From: Rhodothermales bacterium
Lineage (GTDB): Bacteria; Bacteroidota; Rhodothermia; Rhodothermales; JAHQVL01
DNA: 50,602 nucleotides
Direction: 5' to 3'
NCBI GenBank assembly: GCA_034439735.1
Contig: JAWXAX010000239.1
Span: 1 to 50,602 of the forward strand
Shown: positions 32,856 to 42,076 of the stretch, piece after piece
Numbering within the stretch: the stretch's first letter is position 1
Layout: each line of letters starts with the position of its first letter
The notes under the pieces: generated by a model
The model's input: the letters and a program-made list of their open reading frames with translations, nothing else
What the model was told of the DNA's origin: nothing
Database searches by the model: none
Program-made: the position numbers and the translations under genes

Positions 32856-35237
32856 TCAATTATTGTCGATGAGGAGAATGTCGCTTTCGATGCGTTCGGT
32901 TTGTGCGTAGATGAACCAACGGCCATCGGGAGAGACGGCAAATACACTGCCCTGTGGAGTAGGGCCGAGCGCGGCGATGGGGGTGATGCGACGCGTAGTA
33001 AGGCTGAAGTAACTGATGGAGGAACGGGTAGTGGATCGATCGATGAAATACAGCCCGTTGCCGACGACGCTCCAGTTGCCCTGATCGAGCGGTACCACGC
33101 CAGGCACTACGATGGCCGAGGAATCGGCCTCGGGGAAGAATTGCCAGATGCCTGCTTCGTGAGGTTTCATAAAGAACAGCACCGTACCATCTTCGGACTC
33201 CATCGCCGCGATGCCATCCACCACCGTGTACACGGAATCGATAGGCGGGTGAGCGAGTGAATCGGCCGGCGGGGTCGCTGAGGTATCGGGAGACACCGGC
33301 AGGGCGGACTTGACGATACGCCAGCGTTCGTTTGCATTCGAGGCGTAATAAATCCACCTTCCATCGCGGGACCACGCGGGCGCCAACTCGTCGGCTGGAC
33401 TGGCGGCGATGGGGTGTGGCATGCCGGCGACGGCATCGATCCGGTAGACATCGGCATGGCCATTCCGCCAGTGCACGAAGGCCAACGAAGCACCATCGGG
33501 CGACCACCTCGGCGTGCTGACGATGCCGTCTCCGAGCGTCGTACGCTGAAACGCGTTGGCACCGTCCGCGTCGGCGATCCAGATCTCGCGGGAGCCCGAT
33601 TGCGTGGATACGAAGGCGATCCTCGAGCCATCGGGAGCGATGGCGGGGTCGGAATCCCAGCGTGTGGTGACGATCAGGGGGCGGGGTTGTTGGGAACGAT
33701 GGAGTTGCCAGAGGTCCGTGTAGGACGTACGGCGTTCAAACGCGATGCGTGCACCGCTCCGATCGATCGACGGCTCGCGGAGGTGAGCATTGTAGCCGGC
33801 CGTCGCCACCCAGATCGGTCTGCCCCCGAGTAAGGCGATGCGCCACAGGTTGGACATGCCTCCGCGCAGGGAACTGTAGAGGATGTGCCGGCCACTGGGA
33901 TCCCATTCGATCCCGTTGATTTCTGTGTTATCCCGGGTGAGTCGCGACGGTAGGCTGTCTCGGCGAGCGATCGTATAGATGTCCTGTACGGGCGGTGATA
34001 GGGCGCGGACAAACGCGATACGGTCGCCGTCGGGGGAGAAGGTGGGTGAAAGATCGCCGTAGATGTGATTCGGCGGGAAGGTGCGTTCGCGCAGGGCGAG
34101 GGTTTCGATCGGCATCTCATACAGCGCAAACACGCCATGGGGCGAGCGCTCGATGGAGAGCACCAGCATGGAGCCGTCGGGCGACCAGGTCATGCCTTGC
34201 ACGTCTCGTGCGCCGAAGGTGGCCAGCTCCCGCTCGCTGCCGCCGAGCGAGGGCGTGAGGTAGATGCCTGTGGTCCCGGCTCGCTCGCGGATGAAGGCAA
34301 CCTGCCGGCCATCCGGAGACCAGATGGGATCCCGCTCGTTACCCGGCGACCGGGTCAGCTGAAGCGACGCCTCGCCTCCGACCTGCTTGATGTATAGCTC
34401 GAAGTTATCTCCTGAGCCTCCATTCGATGCGAAAACGATCGATTCGCCATCGGGAGACAGGGCGGGGTCGACTTCTTCGCCGGGTAGACTTGTAAACGGC
34501 AATACGGACGGTTGCGCCGGCGAGGGATCCAGCATCCGATGGTAAACGAGAAAGACCCCCAGCATAAACGCTACGCCTAGGAGCGACCACGTCCATGGCG
34601 GTCGATGTTGCCCGGCGAAGGACGGCAGGGCAGACGAGATTGGGTGCGGCGGCGGCAAAAGGGCGGCAGCGGACGATCCATTGGTGGATCCAGAGTCGGC
34701 TCCATCGGGTAGGGCGGTGGTTCGAGTACCTGATACGGCATCCGCTTCAATGTCGGGGGGCGAGGCGAATGGGAGGTCTGAGACCGAGTGGGCGGCCGTG
34801 CTGGCGACCGAGTAGGCGGCCGAGTAGGCGGCCGTGTCGATTGTCGCATCGAACACGACGGCCGGCAGCAGCCGGTAGCCCGATTTTCGAATCGTCTCGA
34901 TATACCGGGGCTCATTGGGCTGATCCCCTAGAATTTTTCGAAGCTCCGAGATACATCGTGCAAGCACATCGTCGGTGACGACCATGTTGGCCCACACGCT
35001 GTCCATGAATTCGTCTCGACTGACCACCTGCCCGCGGGCCCGCGCGAGGCACACAAGCACCTCCATCATGCGGGGTTCGACACGGATCGAAGCGTCCGGG
35101 CCGATCAACTCGTTCAGCGACGGTCGGGCGCACCAGTCGGCAAAACGAAAGGGCGCCGTGCGGACCGAACGCGTGTCGGGTGCGGACTCACTTCGAGTGG
35201 CACCGTCGGTTCCGAAGGGCAAATCGGTCTCGGCCAT
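32856..35237 (-). CDS. Membrane-anchored winged-helix regulator with TolB/PD40-like periplasmic propeller
   Basis: 793 residues. Residues about 30-130 form an OmpR/CadC-type winged helix (VEPRMMEVLVCLARARGQVVSRDEF, RYIETIRKSGYRL). An Ala/Ser-rich linker is partly built from a repeated AAYSAAYSVA-type unit; the DNA repeats GAGTAGGCGGCC. One membrane helix follows at about 214-234 (PPWTWSLLGVAFMLGVFLVY). The rest is PD40 repeats (ALSPDGESIVFASN, WSPDGRQVAFIRE, WSPDGASLAFVHW...), about six to eight blades. It would bind DNA in the cytoplasm and sense something in the periplasm, as ToxR/CadC proteins do. No classical partner gene is adjacent. Confidence 0.85.
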   Translation of the reverse strand: MAETDLPFGTDGATRSESAPDTRSVRTAPFRFADWCARPSLNELIGPDASIRVEPRMMEVLVCLARARGQVVSRDEFMDSVWANMVVTDDVLARCISELRKILGDQPNEPRYIETIRKSGYRLLPAVVFDATIDTAAYSAAYSVASTAAHSVSDLPFASPPDIEADAVSGTRTTALPDGADSGSTNGSSAAALLPPPHPISSALPSFAGQHRPPWTWSLLGVAFMLGVFLVYHRMLDPSPAQPSVLPFTSLPGEEVDPALSPDGESIVFASNGGSGDNFELYIKQVGGEASLQLTRSPGNERDPIWSPDGRQVAFIRERAGTTGIYLTPSLGGSERELATFGARDVQGMTWSPDGSMLVLSIERSPHGVFALYEMPIETLALRERTFPPNHIYGDLSPTFSPDGDRIAFVRALSPPVQDIYTIARRDSLPSRLTRDNTEINGIEWDPSGRHILYSSLRGGMSNLWRIALLGGRPIWVATAGYNAHLREPSIDRSGARIAFERRTSYTDLWQLHRSQQPRPLIVTTRWDSDPAIAPDGSRIAFVSTQSGSREIWIADADGANAFQRTTLGDGIVSTPRWSPDGASLAFVHWRNGHADVYRIDAVAGMPHPIAASPADELAPAWSRDGRWIYYASNANERWRIVKSALPVSPDTSATPPADSLAHPPIDSVYTVVDGIAAMESEDGTVLFFMKPHEAGIWQFFPEADSSAIVVPGVVPLDQGNWSVVGNGLYFIDRSTTRSSISYFSLTTRRITPIAALGPTPQGSVFAVSPDGRWFIYAQTERIESDILLIDNN

Positions 35238-35643
35238 GCACGTTTCGAGCAGGTTATAGGGGCGACAGAACGAGGTCTACTGCCTGGGAAACGGAGTACG
35301 TGTAGGATACTAGGATATATCGCCTGGATAAGAAACGCGACGGCGCGCGGGTATCGGGAATAGAGCGATGGGATGACGTCGACTCTTCTCGTGAAGCTGC
35401 AGATACCTAGGTAAGATCAAGGGAAGACTTTGTTTCCAGACGCTGGGATTAGGCGCTTACGACTCGCCCGTCGCCAGATGCGCGCGTTCCGAAAGCCGAA
35501 CGCGGACGCCCAGCTCCTAACGCGCGGGGAAGGGTGCCTACGATTTCCATTGTTTCAGCCGGCTTCTGTCGGGCCTATGTTGCAACGACCGAATGAAGTC
35601 ACCCGCAACCGGCAACTCGTCCGTATCTGTACCCGGTGTAGTA
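35238..35643. other. Intergenic region, left part of a relic-rich zone
   Basis: This 406-bp stretch holds the promoter of the winged-helix/propeller gene (minus strand) on its left. I see no ORF with family character and no strong hairpin. Confidence 0.4.
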
Positions 35644-35910
35644 TGTCTTTCCGTATTTCTAGCCTGCTTTGCGGCTTCCTGTTGTGTATGGCCGTCGAGG
35701 CAGTGAGCTTGGCCTACCACCCTCGGCCACCATGTGTTCTGGCTCAACGGATTGACGGCCGGCACGGCGCGGCATATCCATCGCTACGGGATCATGCAGC
35801 TTCAGGCCGGCGCGCAGGCCACCGTGAACCGCGCGCCGGCGCTGCTGGAAGGCATTTACGGCCGGTATCCGGTGTCGGCGCAGGTGTATCTGCGGGTGGG
35901 TGTGGGGTAA
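35644..35910 (+). pseudogene. Relic: leader-like N-terminus joined out of frame to a C-terminal fragment
   Basis: An ATG at 35644 starts a signal-peptide-like stretch (MSFRISSLLCGFLLCMAVEA). From about 35710 a different frame reads to the stop at 35910 as a protein-like tail: GHHVFWLNGLTAGTARHIHR, then GIMQLQAGAQATVNRAPAL and RYPVSAQVYLRVGVG. That frame has no start of its own. The simplest reading is a gene that lost its middle and its frame. I cannot name the parent family. Confidence 0.4.
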
Positions 35911-35972
35911 AAGGGGTTGCAGGTTCAAGGTGCGCGGATTAAGGGGAAGTACTTTAAACCTCAAACATGAGT

Positions 35973-36084
35973 ACTTCGGACAGTTTTCGTAAGGGAACGT
36001 GCTTGACTACCAGGCCCCTCCTCGGATCGAGGAGGGGCCTGATCAGGTACGCGGCAACACCGTTCGTGGTAAACTGTCCGAAGT
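35973..36084. ncRNA. Second three-tier nested inverted repeat
   Basis: Outer arms ACTTCGGACAGTTT (35973-35986) and AAACTGTCCGAAGT (36071-36084) are perfect over 14 bp. A middle pairing GAACG / CGTTC follows. The inner hairpin CAGGCCCCTCCTC / GAGGAGGGGCCTG (36011-36023 with 36029-36041) is perfect over 13 bp with loop GGATC. The architecture copies that of the 17770-17860 element without sequence similarity. It lies 8 bp past the stop of the TonB-receptor relic on the minus strand and 199 bp before the sigma-factor gene. Confidence 0.55.
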
Positions 36085-36091
36085 GTTAATC

Positions 36092-36172
36092 CTAGATCAA
36101 GTAACTCAACCCCACCCGTACGTTTCGGGGATTTCCGGGGGGAGTTGGGGGCGCGAAACGGCCCTGAAACGA
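36092..36172 (-). pseudogene. TonB-dependent receptor C-terminal relic
   Basis: The minus strand reads TPPGNPRNVRVGLSYLI then stop (TAG at 36092-36094). The block G-N-P-R-N-V-R-V-x-L-x-Y-L-F/I-stop is the last beta strand of TonB-dependent outer-membrane receptors in this lineage. It nearly repeats the tail at 43641-43820, also at nucleotide level. Upstream, the frame is closed by TAA TGA, so no full gene is present. Confidence 0.55.
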
Positions 36173-36282
36173 TCATTATTCGGCCTCGATGATGCGTTGG
36201 TGACACGTGAGTATTTGGACTTCCTCGTTGGAATGTTATACTATGAGGGAGTCGTTATGTATTACCGGCGTCGACCACACTT

Positions 36283-36870
36283 ATGGACACATCCGCGGAG
36301 GTTACCGGGCTTCTTCATGCATGGGCTCATGGAGATCCCGATGGGCTCGGGGTCTTGATTCCGTCCGTTTACGATGAACTGGTTCGAATTGCCCGCCGGC
36401 GACTGCGGGGTGAACGCGCGCATCACACGCTGAACACGCACGGCCTGGTGCACGAAGCTTATGAACAGCTGGCGGCGCTCGACATGGTGAATTGGGAGGG
36501 GCGTTCGCATTTTTTTGCCGTGGTCACCCAGATCATGCGACACATCCTGGTTGATCATGCCAGGGCGCGGCTGGCGTCTAAACGAAAGGGGGATCATGTA
36601 CACGTCGCCCTGGATGACCATCTGGAGATTGGTGAAGAGACGGCATCGCTCCTGCTCGATCTGGAAGAGGCCTTAACCTGTTTACAGTCCGTGAATCCTC
36701 GTTGGGCCCAGGTGATTTCCTTTCGCTTTTATGGCGGGTTTTCTGCGGAAGAGACGGCCCGTGAATTATCCATCTCTGTGGCAACCGCGAACCGCGACTG
36801 GCAACACGCGCGGGATTGGTTGAATCAGGTGATGGCGGACGGACGTGATGCCGCCCGCCCTGTGCTCTAA
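36283..36870 (+). CDS. ECF-subfamily RNA polymerase sigma factor (ECF-sub, TIGR02999-like)
   Basis: 195 residues. Region 2 is recognisable in VYDELVRIARRRLRGERAHH and the HGLVHEAYEQL segment. The FFAVVTQIMRHILVDHARAR block is the signature of the planctomycete/Rhodothermia ECF-sub type. Region 4 is SAEETARELSISVATANRDW, the helix-turn-helix that recognises the -35 element. It directs RNA polymerase to a small regulon. There is no anti-sigma factor gene; instead a Ser/Thr kinase follows 12 bp downstream, the usual arrangement for this group, implying regulation by phosphorylation. Confidence 0.92.
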   Translation: MDTSAEVTGLLHAWAHGDPDGLGVLIPSVYDELVRIARRRLRGERAHHTLNTHGLVHEAYEQLAALDMVNWEGRSHFFAVVTQIMRHILVDHARARLASKRKGDHVHVALDDHLEIGEETASLLLDLEEALTCLQSVNPRWAQVISFRFYGGFSAEETARELSISVATANRDWQHARDWLNQVMADGRDAARPVL

Positions 36871-36882
36871 AGGGAAAAGAAG

Positions 36883-39800
36883 ATGGCGGATCAGGATGAT
36901 CGCGCATATGGTCTGTTCGCGAAGGCGCTCACCTGGCCCGAGGGTGAACGCGCCGAACGTTTGGACGCGGTTTGTGGGGATGATGATGGGTTAAAAGAAC
37001 GCGTTTGGGCGCTAATCGCCGGCGTGGGCCGGCCTGGCGTTTTTGATGGGCTGATCGCACAAATGGAACAGCAGACGACGCCCTCCTCAAAAATGGATGT
37101 GCCGGCCCGGATCATCGATAAATACGAGATCCGGGATGCGCTGGGCAGCGGCGGCATGGGGGTGGTGTACCGGGCCTTCGACACGCGGCTCAGGCGAGAG
37201 GTGGCGCTGAAGTTTCTGCGCGAGGACCTGACGGCCGATCCCGATGCCAAAGCCAGGCTGCTCGTGGAAGCGCAGGCGGTCGCCAGCCTGGAGCATCCCA
37301 ATATCTGCACGATATACGAGGTGGGCGAAACGGCCGAGGGGCTGCTCTACCTCGCGATGCCCTGCTACGAAGGGGAGACATTACGGGCGAAACTAGAACG
37401 AGGTCCGCTACCCCTGGCGGATGCGGTGGGTTACGTTGGCCAGGTTGCGGTTGGACTGCAGCGCGCGCACGCCGCCGGCATCGTACACCGGGACGTCAAG
37501 CCGGCCAACATCCTCGTCACCACCGACCGCATCGTCAAAATCCTCGACTTCGGGGTCGCCAGGCGCGCGGAATCCCAATTGACCAGTGTCGGAGCGCAGC
37601 TCGGAACGTTGGCCTATATGAGCCCGGAGCAGCTCCGCGGTGAACGGGTGGACCACCGGGCCGACATCTGGGCGCTGGGTGTCGTCTTGTTCGAGCTGTT
37701 GACAGGGCAGCGTCCGTTCCAGGGCGAGTATCACTACGCCTTGATGTATGCGCAGTTGAATGAAGATCCGATGTCTCTGCGAACCCTCCGGCCAGAGGTC
37801 TCGCCAGCGTACGAGACCCTGATCAACCGATCACTCAGCAAAACGGCGGACGGGCGTTGGCCCGATCTGGCCGCGTTTCTTGTGGCGCTGGAGGCCGCAT
37901 CCGCGCCGCCGGCCGCGAAGGCGTCCGAGCCGGCAGCCGTTCCTCGCCCCCTGCTCTCGAAAGAGGGCGAGCGCCGGCAAGCCTCCCTACTCCTGATGGT
38001 TCTGGGAGGATATGCGCGACTGGCGGAGGAATTACCCCCGTCGGAACTGGAGCAAAAGCATCAATCGCTCCTCCGGGAGGTCGAGCAGATCGTGGGAGCC
38101 CATGCCGGCCTGACCTACCGGTTTTCCGGAGAAGAGCTGATTATCCTGTTTGGTCTGCCGGAAGTCCATGAAGACGACGGCCTGCGCGCGGTGCGCGCCG
38201 CCACGGCGTTACACGCCGTCATGGGTGATCTGGCGCCGCAGTCGGTCATTACCAGCGGCATGGTGGTCGCGAGGACTACATCGGACGGGAGCGTTCCCTT
38301 CGAACTCACGGGTCCGCTGCTGAGCCGGGCCCAGCGCATGGTAGCCCGGTTGGAAGAAGGGGGTATCCTCGTGGATGGGGAGACGTTCCGGCTCGTTCGC
38401 TCCCGGTATCACCTCGCGCCGCTGGGGGCCATCTCGGTGGGACGGGGAGAGCCCGTGCCTGTGTATCGGGTGGAGGATGAACGGCGATCGACGCAGCCGC
38501 TTCCCGCCGACCTCCGTTTGACGGCCTTTGCGGGCCGGCAGCGCGAAATGGATACGATGGTGCGCTGTTTCGACCGGGTGCGGGGGGGCGAGGGACAGTT
38601 CGTGACGTTAAGCGGCGAGGCCGGCCTTGGGAAGAGCCGGCTCCTGTTCGAGTTTCGGGAATCGATCGGCCAGGAGCATGTGGCGCTGCTGATCGGGCGC
38701 TGCCAGTCCCAGGCCAGCCGTACCCCTTATTTCCCGTTTATCGACGTGTTGCGCATGGCCGCCGGGGTCGACGCGATAAAGCCGACGGATATCGATGCCG
38801 TTCGGGTGGTCGACGCGGTCCGGCACATCGGGGATGTGCTGGAGCCTTACTTGCCGGTGTTGCTCCGGTTGATGGGTCTGGAGCACCCCGACTTTCGCAT
38901 ACCCGCTGCCATGGAGGGAGAACAGCTGCATCGGGCCGTGATGGAAAGTCTGACGGCTTTTCTGACGACCCTGGCCGGCCATCGGCCCCTCGTGGTGGTT
39001 CTGGAGGACTGGCACTGGGCCGATGAGGCCTCGCGCAATGCCCTCGCCCTTGTCGTGGACCTGCTCTCTTCCCACCGGATCCTCGTGCTGCTCACGTATC
39101 GGCCGACGTTTGTGCCAGATTGGGGGCAGCCCGAGTGCCACGTCCCGATCCGCCTCCGTCCGCTGGAGGCGTTGGAAATCGAGGCCATGATGGCGTCGAT
39201 GCTGGATGTGACGGAGGTGCCGCGCGATATCGTGAACACACTTATGGAGCGCACCGAGGGGAATCCGTTTTTTCTGGAGGAGCTGTTGAACTCGCTCCAG
39301 GAACTACGCGTGCTTTCGGTGGCGGACGGCCGGCTCCTCACGGCCGGCGCCATCGACCAGATCACCATTCCCGCCACCGTTCAAGCCGTGCTGCGCACCC
39401 GTATCGATCGCCTTTCGACCGAGGCGCGGACGCTGCTGCTGGCCGCGTCCGTCGTGGGGCGCACGTTTACCTTGCCGCTTTTACAGCGCGTCCTGCCCGA
39501 ACAGGGTGGGCTCGACGCCTTGCTGGACGGCATACGGCAGACGGGGCTTGTCCAGCAGACCAAGGTGCTCCCGGAAATCGAATACCGGTTTAAACATGCG
39601 CTCGTGCAAGACGTGGCCTACGACACCCTCCTCGCCCATCAGCGCAAGCGCTTGCACGGGGCGGTGGGCGAGGCCATCGAGGTGTTATATCCGGAGCGCG
39701 CGAACGAACAACCCTTTATGCTCGCCCTACACTTCGCGGAGGCGGAACGCTGGGAGCTCGCCGTGCGGTATGCGAAGCTAACCTCGGAGAAGGCCTGGCA

Positions 39801-41538
39801 ACTCGTGCAATACACGGAAGCCCTGGCGATCAATCAGTCGCTTCTGTCCTGGCTCGACCGCGCCCCGACCACCGCCGAGACGTGGCGTTTACGGCTCGAC
39901 GTCCTGTTCGCCAACGAGACCATTTTCGAAGGTCTTCATTTTATGGACGAACGACGCGCCTGCCTGGAGGCCATCGAATCGATTATCCAGGCGGAAAAAG
40001 ACCCCCTGTTGGAATGTGAGTGGTTGTGTCGAAAAGGTGATTTTCTGATCGAGACGATCAACTACGAAGAGGCTCGGATCGTACTGGATCGTGCTGTTGC
40101 TCTTGCCGAAGCGGAACACGCCAATCCTCTATTAGGTCGAGCCTTGCGGAGTGTCGGATGGTTGTACTTGCGACAGGAAGACTTTCCAGCGGCCCTTCAG
40201 ATAAGCCAGCGCGTACTCGAGCTATCGGAACACACATTTACCCCGGAGGAGACCATCGGTGCACTCTTTAATCTCATCTCGATTACGACCAGGATGGGTG
40301 ATTTTGAGGGAGCACGAGCCTATCTCGACACGGCGCTCAGCCGTTCGACATGGAAAAGCGCCTGGCAACACGCCGCTCTGTTGCAAGCGAAAGCCAAGTA
40401 TGAGTACGCAATGGGTGAAGTTGAAGCGGCTATTGCTTCCTACAAGGAGTCCTTCGTTGACTGGGAAGCCATGTATGCCGATGGGAAGAATATGTCACCG
40501 AAGGGTACGTTCTTCCGATTTTCACTAAACCATCAGGGCCTGGCGGAGATTCTGCGCAGAGAGGGTAGGACAACGGAGGTCGAACAGTTGTATCTAACCG
40601 CAATAAATTTACAACGCAAGTCCTCTCTGCGCCGGCCGGGTGAATTGGCCGAATTACTCCTGGTGACTGGAAACTTCTACATGCATAATGGACGTTTTCG
40701 GGAGAGTGCGGAGCTCCTCGAAGAGGCCTACTCCATCTTTGAACGATTGCAGATTCGGGATTTGCTCCTCTCCGTTTGCACCAGTCTGGCCATTTTGTAT
40801 GAACGCATTGAAAACTACCCGGGCGCCATGGTGCACTGGGAACGAGTCGATGAGCTCTCCGTGCAGCTCGGCGACCGGCGCAAGCGTTTTCTCGCGCTGG
40901 AGGGCAAAGCGCGTCTGGCGCGGGCTCAGGGGCGAGATGCGGAAATAGTCAGAGATCTGTACAACACCGCGCTTGATTATGCCTCACTGGATGGATTCGA
41001 GGAGGAACGCGGTCAGCTACTGAATACAATGGGAATTCTCGATTGGGAGCAAGCAAGGTTTGAAAGCGCCCTCGGGTTTTTTCAAGAGGCGTATCACCTC
41101 TATGATCAAAAAGCGGATGCCGTACACGCCGGCCTGATGCTGAACTCCGTCGCATCCACTCAGCTCAAACTCGGCAAAAACGATGAGGCACTAGAAACGT
41201 TAATCGAGGCCCTTCGCCTCCACGAACAGACGGGGGAACGCACGCTCAAGGCCCACGCCCTGGCTATGTTGGGAGACGCGCACCGCACGCAAGGGGCTTT
41301 CGACAAGGCCCTGGAAGCCTACGGCCGCTCCCTCGAAGTGCGCTGGGCGCTGGAGGATCGGGCCGGCGAGGGATGGATGTTGGAACGTATCGCACAAATC
41401 CATACGTTGCGTGGGGAGCACGAACAGGCCCGGAAATCGGCACAAAAAGCCCTCGATATCGCCACGGAGACCGGGGAACGAACGTTACAGGTGGCCTGTA
41501 TTAACCTCCTGAATCAATTGGCCCTCTTGAATAACTGA
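36883..41538 (+). CDS. Giant Ser/Thr protein kinase – degenerate cyclase – AAA ATPase – TPR protein
   Basis: 1551 residues. Kinase about 80-340: GSGGMG (89-94), VALK (Lys 110), VHRDVKPAN (HRD 202-204), DFG 222-224. A class III cyclase-like fold at about 365-530 has lost both metal Asp: MVLGGYARL in place of a D-x-x-G-S/F-T type strand, and FSGEELIILFG in place of F-x-G-D-G. An AAA/NACHT-like ATPase starts near 548 with Walker A GEAGLGKS and Walker B LVVVLEDWHWADE. From about 900 to the end there are at least ten TPR-like helices. It is cytosolic, with no membrane helix. It is co-transcribed with the ECF sigma factor and probably controls it or integrates a signal. Confidence 0.92.
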   Translation: MADQDDRAYGLFAKALTWPEGERAERLDAVCGDDDGLKERVWALIAGVGRPGVFDGLIAQMEQQTTPSSKMDVPARIIDKYEIRDALGSGGMGVVYRAFDTRLRREVALKFLREDLTADPDAKARLLVEAQAVASLEHPNICTIYEVGETAEGLLYLAMPCYEGETLRAKLERGPLPLADAVGYVGQVAVGLQRAHAAGIVHRDVKPANILVTTDRIVKILDFGVARRAESQLTSVGAQLGTLAYMSPEQLRGERVDHRADIWALGVVLFELLTGQRPFQGEYHYALMYAQLNEDPMSLRTLRPEVSPAYETLINRSLSKTADGRWPDLAAFLVALEAASAPPAAKASEPAAVPRPLLSKEGERRQASLLLMVLGGYARLAEELPPSELEQKHQSLLREVEQIVGAHAGLTYRFSGEELIILFGLPEVHEDDGLRAVRAATALHAVMGDLAPQSVITSGMVVARTTSDGSVPFELTGPLLSRAQRMVARLEEGGILVDGETFRLVRSRYHLAPLGAISVGRGEPVPVYRVEDERRSTQPLPADLRLTAFAGRQREMDTMVRCFDRVRGGEGQFVTLSGEAGLGKSRLLFEFRESIGQEHVALLIGRCQSQASRTPYFPFIDVLRMAAGVDAIKPTDIDAVRVVDAVRHIGDVLEPYLPVLLRLMGLEHPDFRIPAAMEGEQLHRAVMESLTAFLTTLAGHRPLVVVLEDWHWADEASRNALALVVDLLSSHRILVLLTYRPTFVPDWGQPECHVPIRLRPLEALEIEAMMASMLDVTEVPRDIVNTLMERTEGNPFFLEELLNSLQELRVLSVADGRLLTAGAIDQITIPATVQAVLRTRIDRLSTEARTLLLAASVVGRTFTLPLLQRVLPEQGGLDALLDGIRQTGLVQQTKVLPEIEYRFKHALVQDVAYDTLLAHQRKRLHGAVGEAIEVLYPERANEQPFMLALHFAEAERWELAVRYAKLTSEKAWQLVQYTEALAINQSLLSWLDRAPTTAETWRLRLDVLFANETIFEGLHFMDERRACLEAIESIIQAEKDPLLECEWLCRKGDFLIETINYEEARIVLDRAVALAEAEHANPLLGRALRSVGWLYLRQEDFPAALQISQRVLELSEHTFTPEETIGALFNLISITTRMGDFEGARAYLDTALSRSTWKSAWQHAALLQAKAKYEYAMGEVEAAIASYKESFVDWEAMYADGKNMSPKGTFFRFSLNHQGLAEILRREGRTTEVEQLYLTAINLQRKSSLRRPGELAELLLVTGNFYMHNGRFRESAELLEEAYSIFERLQIRDLLLSVCTSLAILYERIENYPGAMVHWERVDELSVQLGDRRKRFLALEGKARLARAQGRDAEIVRDLYNTALDYASLDGFEEERGQLLNTMGILDWEQARFESALGFFQEAYHLYDQKADAVHAGLMLNSVASTQLKLGKNDEALETLIEALRLHEQTGERTLKAHALAMLGDAHRTQGAFDKALEAYGRSLEVRWALEDRAGEGWMLERIAQIHTLRGEHEQARKSAQKALDIATETGERTLQVACINLLNQLALLNN

Positions 41539-41725
41539 TCTTACGCAGGTTTCGCGATCTTGTCCTGCTGAGCCTCGCGAAGCATCTGTATGAAACGCGA
41601 ATCCCTACTAATAACGGCATTGGTTGCGTTTTAGACAGATCCTTCACTGAGTTCAGGAGGACATGTTCAGGCTTAGCGTGTAACGTCAATGCCTAAGTTG
41701 TCCTCACCATCAAACAGCCAAAGCG

Positions 41726-41998
41726 ATGCCACGGTATATCATTGAACGTAATATCGAGGGGCTCCAGGCTCCTTCCGTAGAGGCGCTTTACGGGGATGGG
41801 AGAAAATCCGTTGAAATCGGGCGCGAACTGGGCATCATGTGGATTCGGACCTACATGTCGGAAGCGGAAGGGAAGATGTATTGTGAATACGAGGCAGCCA
41901 GCCCCGAATTGCTGCTCGAACACGCCCGTCGTATGGGCATTCCGGCCGACAAGATCTCGGAAGTGAAGCTCGAAATCAACCCGGCCATGTTCGTTTGA
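41726..41998 (+). CDS. DUF4242 small protein (nickel-binding SCO4226-like)
   Basis: 90 residues: MPRYIIERNIEG..., then YMSEAEGKMYCEYEAASPE and LLLEHARRMGIPADKI. This is the DUF4242 ferredoxin-like fold, of which SCO4226 binds nickel as a dimer or tetramer. The Y-C-E-Y segment carries the conserved Cys region. No signal peptide. Single gene, ended by the hairpin at 42029-42060. Confidence 0.9.
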   Translation: MPRYIIERNIEGLQAPSVEALYGDGRKSVEIGRELGIMWIRTYMSEAEGKMYCEYEAASPELLLEHARRMGIPADKISEVKLEINPAMFV

Positions 41999-42028
41999 TC
42001 GGGTGCACGTTTATTCAAAAGCCCCGTA

Positions 42029-42060
42029 GGTCGGGTTAGGCCAAAGGCCGTAACCCGACC
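42029..42060. terminator. Bidirectional terminator-like hairpin between convergent genes
   Basis: A perfect 10-bp stem GGTCGGGTTA / TAACCCGACC encloses a second GGCC-AAA-GGCC stem. It lies between the DUF4242 gene and the FAD oxidase gene, which converge. A short TTTT occurs 11 bp beyond it on the minus strand. Confidence 0.6.
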
Positions 42061-42076
42061 CACGCTCATGTATGTC

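Noticed and set aside
41550-41650. A further copy of the palindromic repeat (CCTGCTGAGCCTCGCGAAGCA)
   Set aside because: Only one arm resembles elements A and B and no pairing partner of comparable length was found, so it is at best a decayed relative.
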